From assembly GCA_023436145.1 (NCBI GenBank), contig JAEZKP010000064.1:1-48059 (forward strand): a DNA stretch of 48,059 nucleotides, given 5' to 3'. Positions 7,368 to 15,670 of this stretch are shown one piece after another. Below the pieces are notes generated by a model. It had not been told where the DNA came from. It searched no databases and saw only the letters and a program-made list of their open reading frames with translations. Within the stretch, counting starts at the first letter, position 1. Each line of letters starts with the position of its first letter. This stretch comes from Fibrobacterota bacterium. Its GTDB lineage: Bacteria > Fibrobacterota > Chitinivibrionia > Chitinivibrionales > Chitinispirillaceae. A program made the position numbers and the translations under genes.

Positions 7368-9803
7368 ATGAAACAAACGGTAATAATTTGCATATTGATG
7401 TTTTTACATCTGTCTGTTCATGCTGCAATCGACCCCACATCTTCCGGGTTGGGTTTCACTCAGGGACGCAACACAACAGGGCATACTTTTGAAGCCGCTT
7501 TTAATAACCCTGCTATTCTGGGAGTAAACAGAGCTCCCAGAGCCGGGCTCATATTTCCTTTTTCAAATTTCAGTATCGGTGAATGGAGTGATAAACTGGC
7601 TTTGTCTCCTTTTAACCGTTACTGGGTACAGGATAAAGAAGAATTTTCTGCTCTGCTAACCAAAGTTTTAAAAAGAAGTTTCCGCCTGGATGGATTAAGT
7701 GCAGAAGAGGTTTCCAGAAAACTGGAAGATAAGCTACAGGGGGGGATATCTGTTTACAGTGGCGTAAGCACCACCCTTCTCAGTTTTGCCGGAAGACGGA
7801 TCGGATTTGACATCACCACCCATTTTAATGGCGAGTTGACAATTCCCGAAGGTCCGTTAATGGCCATTTTTGGAATCGATGAGGGGCTTAAAAGAGGAAA
7901 TAAGCTTGATTTCAGCGATCTCAGTCAGAAAGCGGTCTGGGCTACCGACTTCTCAATTCTTATGGGACTTCCTGTCAATATCCCTGCTTTACATAAGTTT
8001 TTCGGACTGGAATATGGAGCCGGTGGAGTGGGAATAAAATATGTGATGGGACATTCTGCACTGATGGCCGAAACCAAATCTGGCACACTTTATTATAATG
8101 AAAATTCCAATGAAGTCGAAGTTGATGGATCGGTGAATGTCCGTACTGCAGGAACCGGTTTTTCCGGACCATGGAGATTTGAAAATCCTTTCAGCAACGG
8201 GCTTCCGGTATCCGGTCATGGTATTGGAGTCGATATCGGAGGAATCCTGTATAATAATAAGGGTAAATTCTCCATCAATGTACAGAATCTGGGCGTAATC
8301 TTCTGGATAAAGGATGCTAAAGAAGCCCAATATCAGTTAAAAGACAAAAGTATAAACGCTTATAAAATAATTAACGGTATTGAAAAAGCTGAGGACGAAA
8401 ATGGAAAACCTGAACTGTATATATTTGACTACCTTGTAAACGATACACTCCAGAAATCAAATGCATTTACAACACTGTTGCCTTTGTCATTTAATATCGG
8501 TTATTCATATTCCTGGGATCTTTCCAAATCACATCCTCAGATTGGTGCTCTTGCTCACTATATAAATGTCGCAGCAAACTACGAGCAACAGCTTGACGGA
8601 GGTCCTGGCCGTTCCTATGTACCCAGAATCTCTCTGGGAGGTGAAACCGGAATGTTCCATGGACATTTTCCATTTCGCATCGGTTATGCTTTAGGTGGTC
8701 CCGAAAAAATTGCTTCTGCTTTCGGGTTTGGAATAAAAGCAAGAGCGGGCACATTCAATTTCAGTTACAAAGCCATTGGTACTCCAGTCTGGATTCCAAA
8801 ACGTGGTGTGGAACTGGCTGCTGGATTTCAGTTGAACTGGGGAATGTCTTCTGATGCAGATAAGGATGGAATCCCGGATAACGAGGACCAGTGTCCATCT
8901 GTTGCAGAGGATAAAGATGGTTTTATGGATCAGGACGGATGTCCGGATCTGGATAATGATCAGGATGGCATACCGGATACACTTGACAAATGCCCGAATG
9001 TCGAGGAAGATAAAGATGATTTTGAAGATGATGACGGTTGCCCGGAGTACGATAATGATAAAGATGGCGTACCAGATAGCCTTGACAAATGCGTCAACGA
9101 TGCTGAAGATATGGATAACTTCATGGATGAGGATGGGTGTCCGGAATTGGATAATGATAAAGATGGAATAGAAGATAAGCTCGATAAGTGCCCGCTTCTG
9201 GCTGAAGATCCCGATCAATTCGAAGACACCGATGGCTGTCCTGATTATGATAATGATAAGGATGGTGTGGCTGATTCCCTGGATAACTGCCCCGATATGC
9301 CGGAAGTTTACAACGGTTTCCAGGATAATGACGGTTGCCCGGATACTCTTGTCAAACCAACCGAAAAAGAGACAAAAGTCCTGAACACAAAACTGAAAGC
9401 AATCAACTTCAAATCGGGTAGTGCAGAATTACTTCCAGGATCTTTTTCTGCACTGGATTACATTGTCTCATTTCTCAATCAATTCTCACATCTGCGCTAT
9501 GAAATCCAGGGGCACACCGATTCTCAGGGCTCCGATGATTTTAACCTTGTACTATCTTCTGTTCGTGCAGCCACTGTACGTGGATATCTACTCTCCAAAG
9601 GTATTCAGGACTCTAATCTGATTGCTATTGGATATGGCGAGACTGTACCGATTGCTGATAACAATACTGCTGGGGGGAGGGCGGTTAACCGAAGGGTGGA
9701 GTTTGTGATTATTGAAACAAATGATCAATATAATGCATTAAAAAACAAGGAAGCTTTGATAAGGGAGATGGTCAGGAACGCTAAAATTAAAGCCAGTTAT
9801 TAA
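7368..9803 (+). CDS. Outer-membrane protein with TSP3 repeats and C-terminal OmpA domain
   Basis: An 811-aa protein. Residues 1-20 are a signal peptide ending in HAA. About 21-490 form a beta-rich region with a conserved-looking start (GRNTTGHTFEAAFNNPA), probably a beta barrel of the kind found in Fibrobacter-type proteins. Residues about 496-659 hold five or six thrombospondin type 3 calcium-binding repeats built on DNDKDGxPDxxDxCP. Residues about 673-784 form an OmpA-like peptidoglycan-binding domain (EIQGHTDSQGSDDFN, GYGE, NRRVEFVI). The likely role is to tether the outer membrane to peptidoglycan. It is the second gene of an operon with 5144-7348 and is followed by a strong terminator. 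Confidence 0.9.
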   Translation: MKQTVIICILMFLHLSVHAAIDPTSSGLGFTQGRNTTGHTFEAAFNNPAILGVNRAPRAGLIFPFSNFSIGEWSDKLALSPFNRYWVQDKEEFSALLTKVLKRSFRLDGLSAEEVSRKLEDKLQGGISVYSGVSTTLLSFAGRRIGFDITTHFNGELTIPEGPLMAIFGIDEGLKRGNKLDFSDLSQKAVWATDFSILMGLPVNIPALHKFFGLEYGAGGVGIKYVMGHSALMAETKSGTLYYNENSNEVEVDGSVNVRTAGTGFSGPWRFENPFSNGLPVSGHGIGVDIGGILYNNKGKFSINVQNLGVIFWIKDAKEAQYQLKDKSINAYKIINGIEKAEDENGKPELYIFDYLVNDTLQKSNAFTTLLPLSFNIGYSYSWDLSKSHPQIGALAHYINVAANYEQQLDGGPGRSYVPRISLGGETGMFHGHFPFRIGYALGGPEKIASAFGFGIKARAGTFNFSYKAIGTPVWIPKRGVELAAGFQLNWGMSSDADKDGIPDNEDQCPSVAEDKDGFMDQDGCPDLDNDQDGIPDTLDKCPNVEEDKDDFEDDDGCPEYDNDKDGVPDSLDKCVNDAEDMDNFMDEDGCPELDNDKDGIEDKLDKCPLLAEDPDQFEDTDGCPDYDNDKDGVADSLDNCPDMPEVYNGFQDNDGCPDTLVKPTEKETKVLNTKLKAINFKSGSAELLPGSFSALDYIVSFLNQFSHLRYEIQGHTDSQGSDDFNLVLSSVRAATVRGYLLSKGIQDSNLIAIGYGETVPIADNNTAGGRAVNRRVEFVIIETNDQYNALKNKEALIREMVRNAKIKASY

Positions 9804-9825
9804 CAGGATTGCTTCTTATGCTAAG

Positions 9826-9865
9826 ACCGGAGAGCTACTTATAGTACTCCGGTTTCTTTTTTTTC
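9826..9865 (+). terminator. Intrinsic terminator of the 5144-9803 operon
   Basis: ACCGGAG (9826-9832) pairs with CTCCGGT (9847-9853). An inner GCTA/TAGT stem extends the hairpin, and TTTCTTTTTTTT follows on the plus strand. Confidence 0.9.
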
Positions 9866-9875
9866 TTACTCTGAT

Positions 9876-10835
9876 TCAGGTACTCTGATTCTGCAATGTT
9901 TCGAGCCAGTAGTTGTAAAGATCATTCAGGGTTTTTTCAAATGGGATAGCTGTATACCAGCCGGTATGTTTTTTTATCAGCGAGTTATCACCCAGCATTA
10001 TAGAATTAGTTTTGTGGGAACGCATTTTTTTCTCATCAGAGTTTATAGTTATCTTTCTTTTAGATTTCGAAATCAGAAAATTCAATATCCACTCCAGCGA
10101 GATGCCTTTTCCGCTGCAAACATTGTAGATTTCTCCTTTTTTTCCACTTCCCAGAATTGCAGTGTATGCTCTTACCACATCTCTCACATCGGTAAAGTCT
10201 ATTATTGAATCCAGATTACCAACTGATATGATGGGTTCACTTAAACCCAGCTCAATAGATGCCACCTGTTTGGCCCAATCAGAACAGACAAAACGCGGTG
10301 ATTGTGAAGGACCTGTGTGGTTAAACGATCGGGTGCACCTTATATCAAGACCATATTGCCGGCAATACTGTAGGCCGATCAGTTCGGATGCATATTTGGA
10401 AATTCCGTAGAAGTTGGTAGGGTATGGATGAATGGATTCCGGGACTTTTTCAGAATTAATGTCATCACTATACTCTTTTGAAGAACCAATCAGAAGGACC
10501 CGTGCAGATGGACAGTTTTGCTTAACTGCATCCAGAATCGAAACAGTACCCATAATATTAATTTCCAGAGCATGGCTGGGGGAGAGGTCTGCTTCAGGAA
10601 GGAAACTGATGGCTGCCAGATGGTAAAGAGTGTCTGGTTGAGTGTTCTGAAGGCATTTTCCCATCAAAGAGGTGTTCAATATATCGATCTGTTGGTAGTT
10701 TACCGCTTCATAAGAACATTTATCCCAGCGATCAACTCCATAGACTTCATAGTTCTCACTGATCAGGTGTTCGGAAAGCCATTTGCCTACAAATCCGGTG
10801 ATTCCGGTTATCAGTGTTTTTCTTTTATTGGTCAT
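9876..10835 (-). CDS. NAD(P)-dependent sugar epimerase/reductase, probably GDP-4-keto-6-deoxy-mannose reductase
   Basis: A 319-aa extended short-chain dehydrogenase. The nucleotide-binding motif is G11-I-T-G-F-V-G17, the catalytic pair is Y143 and K147 in YGISK, and the catalytic serine lies in IGSSKEY (118-119). The segment VGNLDSIIDFTDVRDVVRAY is typical of Rmd-type GDP-4-dehydro-6-deoxy-D-mannose reductases, which make GDP-rhamnose. GDP-mannose 4,6-dehydratases share much of this layout. No other sugar-nucleotide or glycosyltransferase genes are adjacent, so the precise substrate is an inference. The gene stands alone on the minus strand. Confidence 0.8.
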   Translation of the reverse strand: MTNKRKTLITGITGFVGKWLSEHLISENYEVYGVDRWDKCSYEAVNYQQIDILNTSLMGKCLQNTQPDTLYHLAAISFLPEADLSPSHALEINIMGTVSILDAVKQNCPSARVLLIGSSKEYSDDINSEKVPESIHPYPTNFYGISKYASELIGLQYCRQYGLDIRCTRSFNHTGPSQSPRFVCSDWAKQVASIELGLSEPIISVGNLDSIIDFTDVRDVVRAYTAILGSGKKGEIYNVCSGKGISLEWILNFLISKSKRKITINSDEKKMRSHKTNSIMLGDNSLIKKHTGWYTAIPFEKTLNDLYNYWLETLQNQST

Positions 10836-10942
10836 ATTTTTACTTTATTTCGATAATTTGTAAAAATATATACTGTGAATCCAAAGCTCCAAAATAGAAT
10901 TCTGTCTGATTCAGATGATGGATTTAGAGACTTATCACAGAT

Positions 10943-10966
10943 ACCATTGGGCACTGATGCCCTGGT
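10943..10966 (+). promoter_or_regulatory. Hairpin in the divergent intergenic region
   Basis: GGGCA-CTGA-TGCCC forms a tetraloop hairpin. Flanking ACCA and TGGT extend the stem with a 2-base bulge. It lies about 125 bases upstream of the His-rich protein gene. It has no T tract, so an operator or a leader structure is more likely than a terminator. No gene is supported in 10836-11091. Confidence 0.35.
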
Positions 10967-11091
10967 CACCCAAAGATTACACTTTTGAAAGCTCTGAAAA
11001 AATACTGAGCGGATTTTCCTCTCTGAAGCATCTATAGAGCAGAAACGCAAACGAGCGTTTATTCAGATTAAATCCACACAAGGAGGAAAAT

Positions 11092-11850
11092 ATGAAAAAA
11101 GTGCATCTGGTCTCTGCTGCAATGCTTTTACCTGTTGTCGTATTTGCAGAAGTTAATTTTCATCTGAGCATCGGTAATACACATTCCGCTTGCGAGTATG
11201 AAGTGGAAGCTGATTATGTGAATGATGGTGATCCATGGTTTGAGGAGTGTGAAGTAAATGGACCATCCCGGGTAAGTTTTGAATATCAGTGGTCCATTCA
11301 TGGAGGCGGCCATGTTCTCAGATATCGTAAGGTGACGTTCCATACAGTAAATAATGCCTGGATTTTCGGCCCATGGATGGTAAAGGTAAATTATTGTCAT
11401 CCAACCTGCAGATTACACCATAATCATGTTTTTCATCATCGTGTTGTACACCCAAACTGGCATAGAGCCTTTGATAGCAGAAAACAGGTTTATTTTTACG
11501 AGTATAGAAATTCCCACAATTCTCATGATAAACATTACAAGGTATACCGTCATGAATATAAACCTGTATATAAAAAGCAGCATGTAAATCATAACCACAA
11601 CAATTATAACAAAAAACAGCAAAATAATCATGGTCATTATATCCATAAGTCCCAAGGGCAGGATGATCACAGGAAGCATGACAAAAGAAGTGAGGGAAAA
11701 TCCGATAAACTGCAGAAGAAAAGTAATGTCTTGAAACACGATCAGAAAAAACCACAAGTGGATGGTAATATCCATCATCATGACAGAAGTGATGTTAAGA
11801 AAAATACAAACAGTAAAAAAATAGTGCTGGTTTCCGCAAGAGGCAAATAG
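11092..11850 (+). CDS. Secreted His/Lys/Asn-rich protein, unknown function
   Basis: A 252-aa protein with a signal peptide (MKKVHLVSAAMLLPVVVFA). Residues about 20-105 form a cysteine-containing globular part with aromatic residues (YQWSIHGGGHVLRYRKV). From about 105 onward the protein is low complexity, dominated by His, Lys, Asn and Asp, with many HxH, HHNH and NHNHNNYN patches. Such tails often bind transition metals or polyanions, but no defined family is recognised. The start has a perfect AAGGAGGA site. A lipoprotein gene follows after 44 bases on the same strand, suggesting joint expression. Confidence 0.75.
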   Translation: MKKVHLVSAAMLLPVVVFAEVNFHLSIGNTHSACEYEVEADYVNDGDPWFEECEVNGPSRVSFEYQWSIHGGGHVLRYRKVTFHTVNNAWIFGPWMVKVNYCHPTCRLHHNHVFHHRVVHPNWHRAFDSRKQVYFYEYRNSHNSHDKHYKVYRHEYKPVYKKQHVNHNHNNYNKKQQNNHGHYIHKSQGQDDHRKHDKRSEGKSDKLQKKSNVLKHDQKKPQVDGNIHHHDRSDVKKNTNSKKIVLVSARGK

Positions 11851-11894
11851 AGCTATAACAGGGTAGATACAGCTGAAAAACGTTGAGGTGAATT

Positions 11895-12617
11895 ATGAGC
11901 ATGTGGAAAATTATTATCGCATCTTCAGTAATCCTGACTGTATTAAATGGATGTACAGTTCTTTTTGATCCTGCGCCGTATAGCATTTGGGAGTACGAAG
12001 AACCGGATGAGTACCTTATTGATTCGTATGTTTATATTCCATTGGAGGTAAAAGAGATAATAGCCGGTTATGTCGACGGGTACAGCATGCCTGGGATTGA
12101 TATGTATGGACCGGAAATATATCCGGATATAGGGCAAAGGGATTATGAGAATCTACCCTCTTATATCAAGGCTGATTTCAATGGTGATGGCTATGGGGAT
12201 TATGCATATATGTTTACCAAAGTAAAATGGTCCGGCAATTCATGGTTTCTTAAAACTAAACTACTGGTGGTGGTCAGTGATTATTACGGTTATTCACTGT
12301 GTGCTGACTATGATCTGGGAACTGTCTCTGCCGAAAAGAGTGTTCCTATCGAGGAATACTGGGGAATTCGCCTGCTGAAAAGAGGCACACATTCCATAAC
12401 TGTGTATAATGGTACCAAAAGTATTGAAAAAGTTACCTTTTCTCTTGAAAATGATGGGATTTATCTTGGAAGTATAGCTCCTGAAGAAAGAACCGTTTTT
12501 TATGTAAATGGAAAATCACTGCATGAATTTACTCTTGATATGGGAGCGATTGCCAAAAAGAAGGTCGTTTCTGCAGAAGAACGTAAAAACCGTGAAATTA
12601 AGCTGGGAAAAATTTAG
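11895..12617 (+). CDS. Predicted lipoprotein with acidic FNGDGYGDY motif
   Basis: A 240-aa protein with a type II signal sequence. The lipobox is LNGC with the acylated cysteine at residue 20. It carries one FG-GAP/VCBS-like calcium-binding motif, ADFNGDGYGDYAYMF, at about 93-107, seen in many surface proteins. The rest is beta-rich and not recognised. GAGGTG precedes the ATG. It lies 44 bases behind the His-rich protein gene, and a terminator follows its stop, so the two form a short operon of envelope proteins. Confidence 0.75.
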   Translation: MSMWKIIIASSVILTVLNGCTVLFDPAPYSIWEYEEPDEYLIDSYVYIPLEVKEIIAGYVDGYSMPGIDMYGPEIYPDIGQRDYENLPSYIKADFNGDGYGDYAYMFTKVKWSGNSWFLKTKLLVVVSDYYGYSLCADYDLGTVSAEKSVPIEEYWGIRLLKRGTHSITVYNGTKSIEKVTFSLENDGIYLGSIAPEERTVFYVNGKSLHEFTLDMGAIAKKKVVSAEERKNREIKLGKI

Positions 12618-12621
12618 GAAA

Positions 12622-12648
12622 GGGCACTCTCAATGTGCCCACCTTTTT
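12622..12648 (+). terminator. Intrinsic terminator after the lipoprotein gene
   Basis: GGGCAC (12622-12627) pairs with GTGCCC (12635-12640) around a 7-base loop, followed by ACC and five T residues. It lies between convergent genes. Confidence 0.8.
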
Positions 12649-12653
12649 CAAAC

Positions 12654-13487
12654 CTATACTATTTTCGTTTCTGAACCCTCATCCCTTATAGCATACCAGT
12701 TACCATTATTAATTCCAGAAGTTCTGAAATTCCCTTGCAGGTTGTTTTCTGTAATATTTCCATTAAATAGAATTTGTACCAGATGTTCATTTATAATGAG
12801 CTGAAGTTTTATCCTAATCGTGTTACCACAAATGGAGATGGATTTTACTACAGCATTTTCAGGAGAAATGATAGTGGCGTGAGCTTTCTGGAAATGTTGC
12901 TTAATTTGTAAACAGAACTTTATATTTCCGGAAAAAAAAGGAATAGTCCATCGCCAATTTCCTGATATATTTGCCGGAATAATCCACAGAAAAACCGAAT
13001 GATTGCTTCTTTCTACTCTTTTGTCAGGAACCCATTTATCCATATTGAAATCATGTGAGATGATCCGGCTTCCCGGTTTTAATTCAGCAAACAGTTTTGA
13101 ACGGAGTTTCAGGTTAACATTGGACAGCAGGTAGATCGAAACGACTGAAGCTTCAGAAAGGTTGACATCAAAAAGATTGCTCTGCAGAAATTTTACTTTA
13201 TCTGTTACAGATGCCTTCAGAGCATTTTTACTGCATTCCTGGATTCTGCGTGGATCAAGATCAACTCCTATACAATCGATGCCATACTTTTTGGCGGCAG
13301 ATATAACTATCCTGCCATCACCACATCCCAGATCATACAATTTATCATCCCGACGGATACGCGTCATCGTTAGCATCTCATTTACAACATCGAGTGGGGT
13401 AGGAACGAAGGGGACATCAAGGTCCAAAATCCTGTTTCCTCCTGGCGTTTCTATTATTGCAGTCGATTTGCAGGAAATTTTATCCAT
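12654..13487 (-). CDS. Class I SAM-dependent methyltransferase
   Basis: A 277-aa protein. Motif I, LYDLGCGDGRI (about 50-60), and the acidic end of strand 2 (IGVDLDP) identify a class I Rossmann methyltransferase. The preceding VPFVPTPLDVVNEML is typical of a group of small unassigned methyltransferases. The region after about residue 165 is beta-rich (SGNWRWTIPF) and lies outside the usual fold, so this is a two-part protein. The start is the ATG at 13487, which has GGAGGT 10 bases upstream. An in-frame TTG at 13505 lies before that site and is less likely. The substrate is unknown. Confidence 0.82.
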   Translation of the reverse strand: MDKISCKSTAIIETPGGNRILDLDVPFVPTPLDVVNEMLTMTRIRRDDKLYDLGCGDGRIVISAAKKYGIDCIGVDLDPRRIQECSKNALKASVTDKVKFLQSNLFDVNLSEASVVSIYLLSNVNLKLRSKLFAELKPGSRIISHDFNMDKWVPDKRVERSNHSVFLWIIPANISGNWRWTIPFFSGNIKFCLQIKQHFQKAHATIISPENAVVKSISICGNTIRIKLQLIINEHLVQILFNGNITENNLQGNFRTSGINNGNWYAIRDEGSETKIV

Positions 13488-13595
13488 AGATGATGAGACC
13501 TCCAAAAATGGATGGTTGGAATTTTACCGCTATTTCACTATATTGATGTGGGGGGCAACTGATATACCAACTTTGATCAGGAAGGGATCTGAGAC

Positions 13596-13775
13596 ATGTT
13601 TGGGAAAAAGAAAAGATGGGGTTGGGCTACTGTGAAAGCCCTGATTCTGGCCCAAATACTTTACCGCTGTGCCAGATTTTTCTTAAAAGCCGCTGAAAAA
13701 CAGTCCAGGGATAGCCAGAATGCTTCTAAGAAGAATAAGAAAGCTGGAAAAACATACCGTTATAGGAATAAATAG
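13596..13775 (+). CDS. Small basic protein, 59 aa, unknown
   Basis: The ORF runs from ATG at 13596 to TAG at 13773-13775, with AGGAAGG about 10 bases upstream. The product starts MFGKKKRWGWATVKALILAQ, has a short hydrophobic or amphipathic stretch at about 9-31, and then a Lys/Ser/Asn-rich tail. It could be a small membrane-associated protein. Support is the ribosome-binding site and composition only. Confidence 0.45.
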   Translation: MFGKKKRWGWATVKALILAQILYRCARFFLKAAEKQSRDSQNASKKNKKAGKTYRYRNK

Positions 13776-14064
13776 CACTCACAACAGCTGCAGCGTTTTT
13801 GTGCGGAACAACCTACAAGTATTCTGTACTTGCCTGATTGTGCCGTCCGGTTTATTATCAATTAAGCTGTCAAAGCAGATCGGATGTATTCTTGAAACTG
13901 ATGTAGAGTCAATATATTAATTTCAGTATTTCTTAAGGTTACTTCCCTTGTTCCAAATGCACGCCAATAAGTGAAAAAAGTGCTGAAATCGCGACAAGTC
14001 GGATAATTACTCTAAAGTTGATCATCTTTCTTTTCCGTATTTATTACGAAGCTTATAGCACACT
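13776..14064. other. Intergenic stretch with one possible 28-aa minus-strand ORF
   Basis: No gene can be called firmly. On the minus strand 14025-13939 reads as a 28-residue hydrophobic peptide (MINFRVIIRLVAISALFSLI and eight further residues) that resembles a signal or small membrane peptide, but its ribosome-binding site is weak. Plus-strand frames here look like noise. Confidence 0.25.
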
Positions 14065-14358
14065 CTACCCGTGAAAATCTGCATACCCGGGTAACGGTTG
14101 AAATAAATTAACGAGGTGTAAAGAATCTCCTACTCCGTATGCAATTACGGTTTCTTCAATCCGATCAAGATGGTTATTGTAAGAAACGAATTTATACTTC
14201 GTTACTTTTCCACCGATCTGGTAATATCCATATGCTATGACATGTGTAAAATCAGCATTTCTCGAATATATTCTGAACTGTGGAGGTGTAATTAGTTTCT
14301 GTTCATCTTCGTTGTCGATTTTTTCTCAGTGGTATTGAAATCCAGAATGGTTAAGCAT
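14065..14358 (-). pseudogene. Short reading frame interrupted by an in-frame TGA
   Basis: From an ATG at 14358 the frame reads ten codons (MLNHSGFQYH), meets TGA at 14328-14326, then runs on for 86 protein-like codons (for example QFRIYSRNADFTHVIAYGYY) to TAG at 14067-14065. No ATG, GTG or TTG occurs in the first part after the TGA, so the long segment cannot easily be translated on its own. It lies immediately downstream of the PflX-like gene on the same strand. The simplest reading is a decayed gene. Readthrough cannot be excluded. The family is not recognised. Confidence 0.45.
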
Positions 14359-14366
14359 CCTATATT

Positions 14367-15353
14367 TTATGTCTCAGATTGACCGGTCAGAGGTTTTTCC
14401 TTCTGACTCTTGAAATTAATCAGAAACGATTTGTCAAGTTGCTCCAGCTCCTGGTAAAATCCATCAAATCCTGCAGAAATAAACATTTCTTTGATAGAAG
14501 AGTAGCTTTCATCGGACAAGGACTGTGCTAAGTTATCGAATAAAGCAGCGTTATATAGAGGCCGGTATTGTGCCATCAGGCTTATACAAATGTCTTCAGG
14601 ATCAAAAACGGAGTTGAGGTATTCGCAGATAGCTTTACTGGAATCAGGATTCCCAGGAAGAACCAGATGACGTATGCAAAGGCCTTTCCAGGCTATATTA
14701 TCTGAATTGACGCGTAAAGGCCCGACCTGGCGAAACATCTCACGGATAACTTTTCTGTTAATCTCCACATAATCAGTTGCACTGGAATATTCGATCGCGG
14801 GTTTATCTGTGCCATATTTCATGTCCGGAAGATAGATATCAACAATACCGGAAAGAAGGGAAATTGTGGAACAGAGTTCATATCCTCCGCAATTATAAAC
14901 TATGGGTAGATTCAGCCCTTTGCCTGCCGCTAATTTCAGGGCCTTGAGAATCCAGGGAAGAAAATGGGTTGCTGTAATTAGATTTATGTTATGGCATCCA
15001 AGCTCTTGAAGATGGAGCATTTTGGAGGCAAGCTCCTCTATTGAGTAGGGATTCCCTTCATGTTCATGGGAGATCTGGTAATTTTGACAGAAACAGCATT
15101 TCAAGGTGCAGTAGGAAAAAAAGACGGTTCCCGAGCCTTTTTTACCGGAAATGGGTGGCTCTTCGCCATGATGAGGGAAGATACTGGAAATGATCATCTC
15201 TCCAGGCGCTGCACAAAACCCTCTCTCTCCAATAATACGATTTACCCGGCAGCGTCTGGGACAAAGCTCGCAACTGGCTGCTATCGCCTCGATTTTTGAA
15301 ATCCGTTCAGCCCACTCTTCTTCAGATAAATATGTATAAGAAGCTTCCCGCAT
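14367..15353 (-). CDS. PflX-like radical SAM protein
   Basis: A 328-aa radical SAM protein related to pyruvate formate-lyase activating enzymes (COG1313 type). The cluster motif is C82-T-L-K-C86-C-F-C89. An additional N-terminal set, C28, C31, C35 and C47 (CELCPRRC then GFC), is characteristic of the PflX group and may hold a second iron-sulfur cluster. The targets of this group are not established. No glycyl-radical partner is adjacent. The ATG at 15353 has no clear Shine-Dalgarno sequence, and an in-frame stop precedes it by about seven codons, so few alternatives exist. Confidence 0.85.
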   Translation of the reverse strand: MREASYTYLSEEEWAERISKIEAIAASCELCPRRCRVNRIIGERGFCAAPGEMIISSIFPHHGEEPPISGKKGSGTVFFSYCTLKCCFCQNYQISHEHEGNPYSIEELASKMLHLQELGCHNINLITATHFLPWILKALKLAAGKGLNLPIVYNCGGYELCSTISLLSGIVDIYLPDMKYGTDKPAIEYSSATDYVEINRKVIREMFRQVGPLRVNSDNIAWKGLCIRHLVLPGNPDSSKAICEYLNSVFDPEDICISLMAQYRPLYNAALFDNLAQSLSDESYSSIKEMFISAGFDGFYQELEQLDKSFLINFKSQKEKPLTGQSET

Positions 15354-15515
15354 TGGTGGCCATTCATAAAAAATTTAACTGAGCGATACCTGGTGACATT
15401 TGAAGAACCACTGCAAATCACCTAAAGATAGACTCGTGAGGGACATAAATCCAAAAATATTTTTCTAATACAGTATTATTGCAGAGTTTCTGATTTGAGC
15501 ACACGATTTTTTTAC

Positions 15516-15626
15516 TATATTTAGAAGCTCTCAAAAACAAGTAATTAATTAAAGCCAGTTCCTGTCCATAAATTCATCGGTTTCGGGCAGGTATCTAAAA
15601 CTGAAAATATGGCTTGTTTTTGAGCT
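15516..15626 (+). promoter_or_regulatory. Candidate promoter -10 and structured 5' leader of gpmI
   Basis: TATATT at 15516-15521 could be a -10 box. Just after the expected start lies the left arm of a nested structure. CTCAAAAACAAG (15530-15541) pairs perfectly over 12 bp with 15613-15624. Inside it CAGTT (15556-15560) pairs with AACTG (15599-15603), and CCTGTCC (15561-15567) pairs with GGGCAGG (15585-15591) through one G-U pair. The gpmI ribosome-binding site follows at about 15655. The pairing is seen directly. A regulatory role is inferred. The remaining bases 15354-15515 hold nothing I can identify. Confidence 0.45.
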
Positions 15627-15670
15627 CATTAGCCGACCGATAAAAAATTTTCTCAAGGAGAGCTTTCGAA

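Noticed and set aside
8691..9218. Long open frame opposite the TSP3 repeats
   Set aside because: It is the reverse complement of repeated Asp codons, giving an Ile-rich product without a start site. The TSP3-OmpA gene on the other strand explains it.
10832..11050. 72-codon minus-strand frame upstream of the sugar reductase gene
   Set aside because: No ribosome-binding site, no recognisable composition, and it covers the hairpin and promoter region of the next gene.
14065..14358. Selenocysteine reading of the internal TGA
   Set aside because: No convincing bacterial SECIS-type hairpin was seen directly after the TGA, and the family is unknown. Decay is the simpler explanation.
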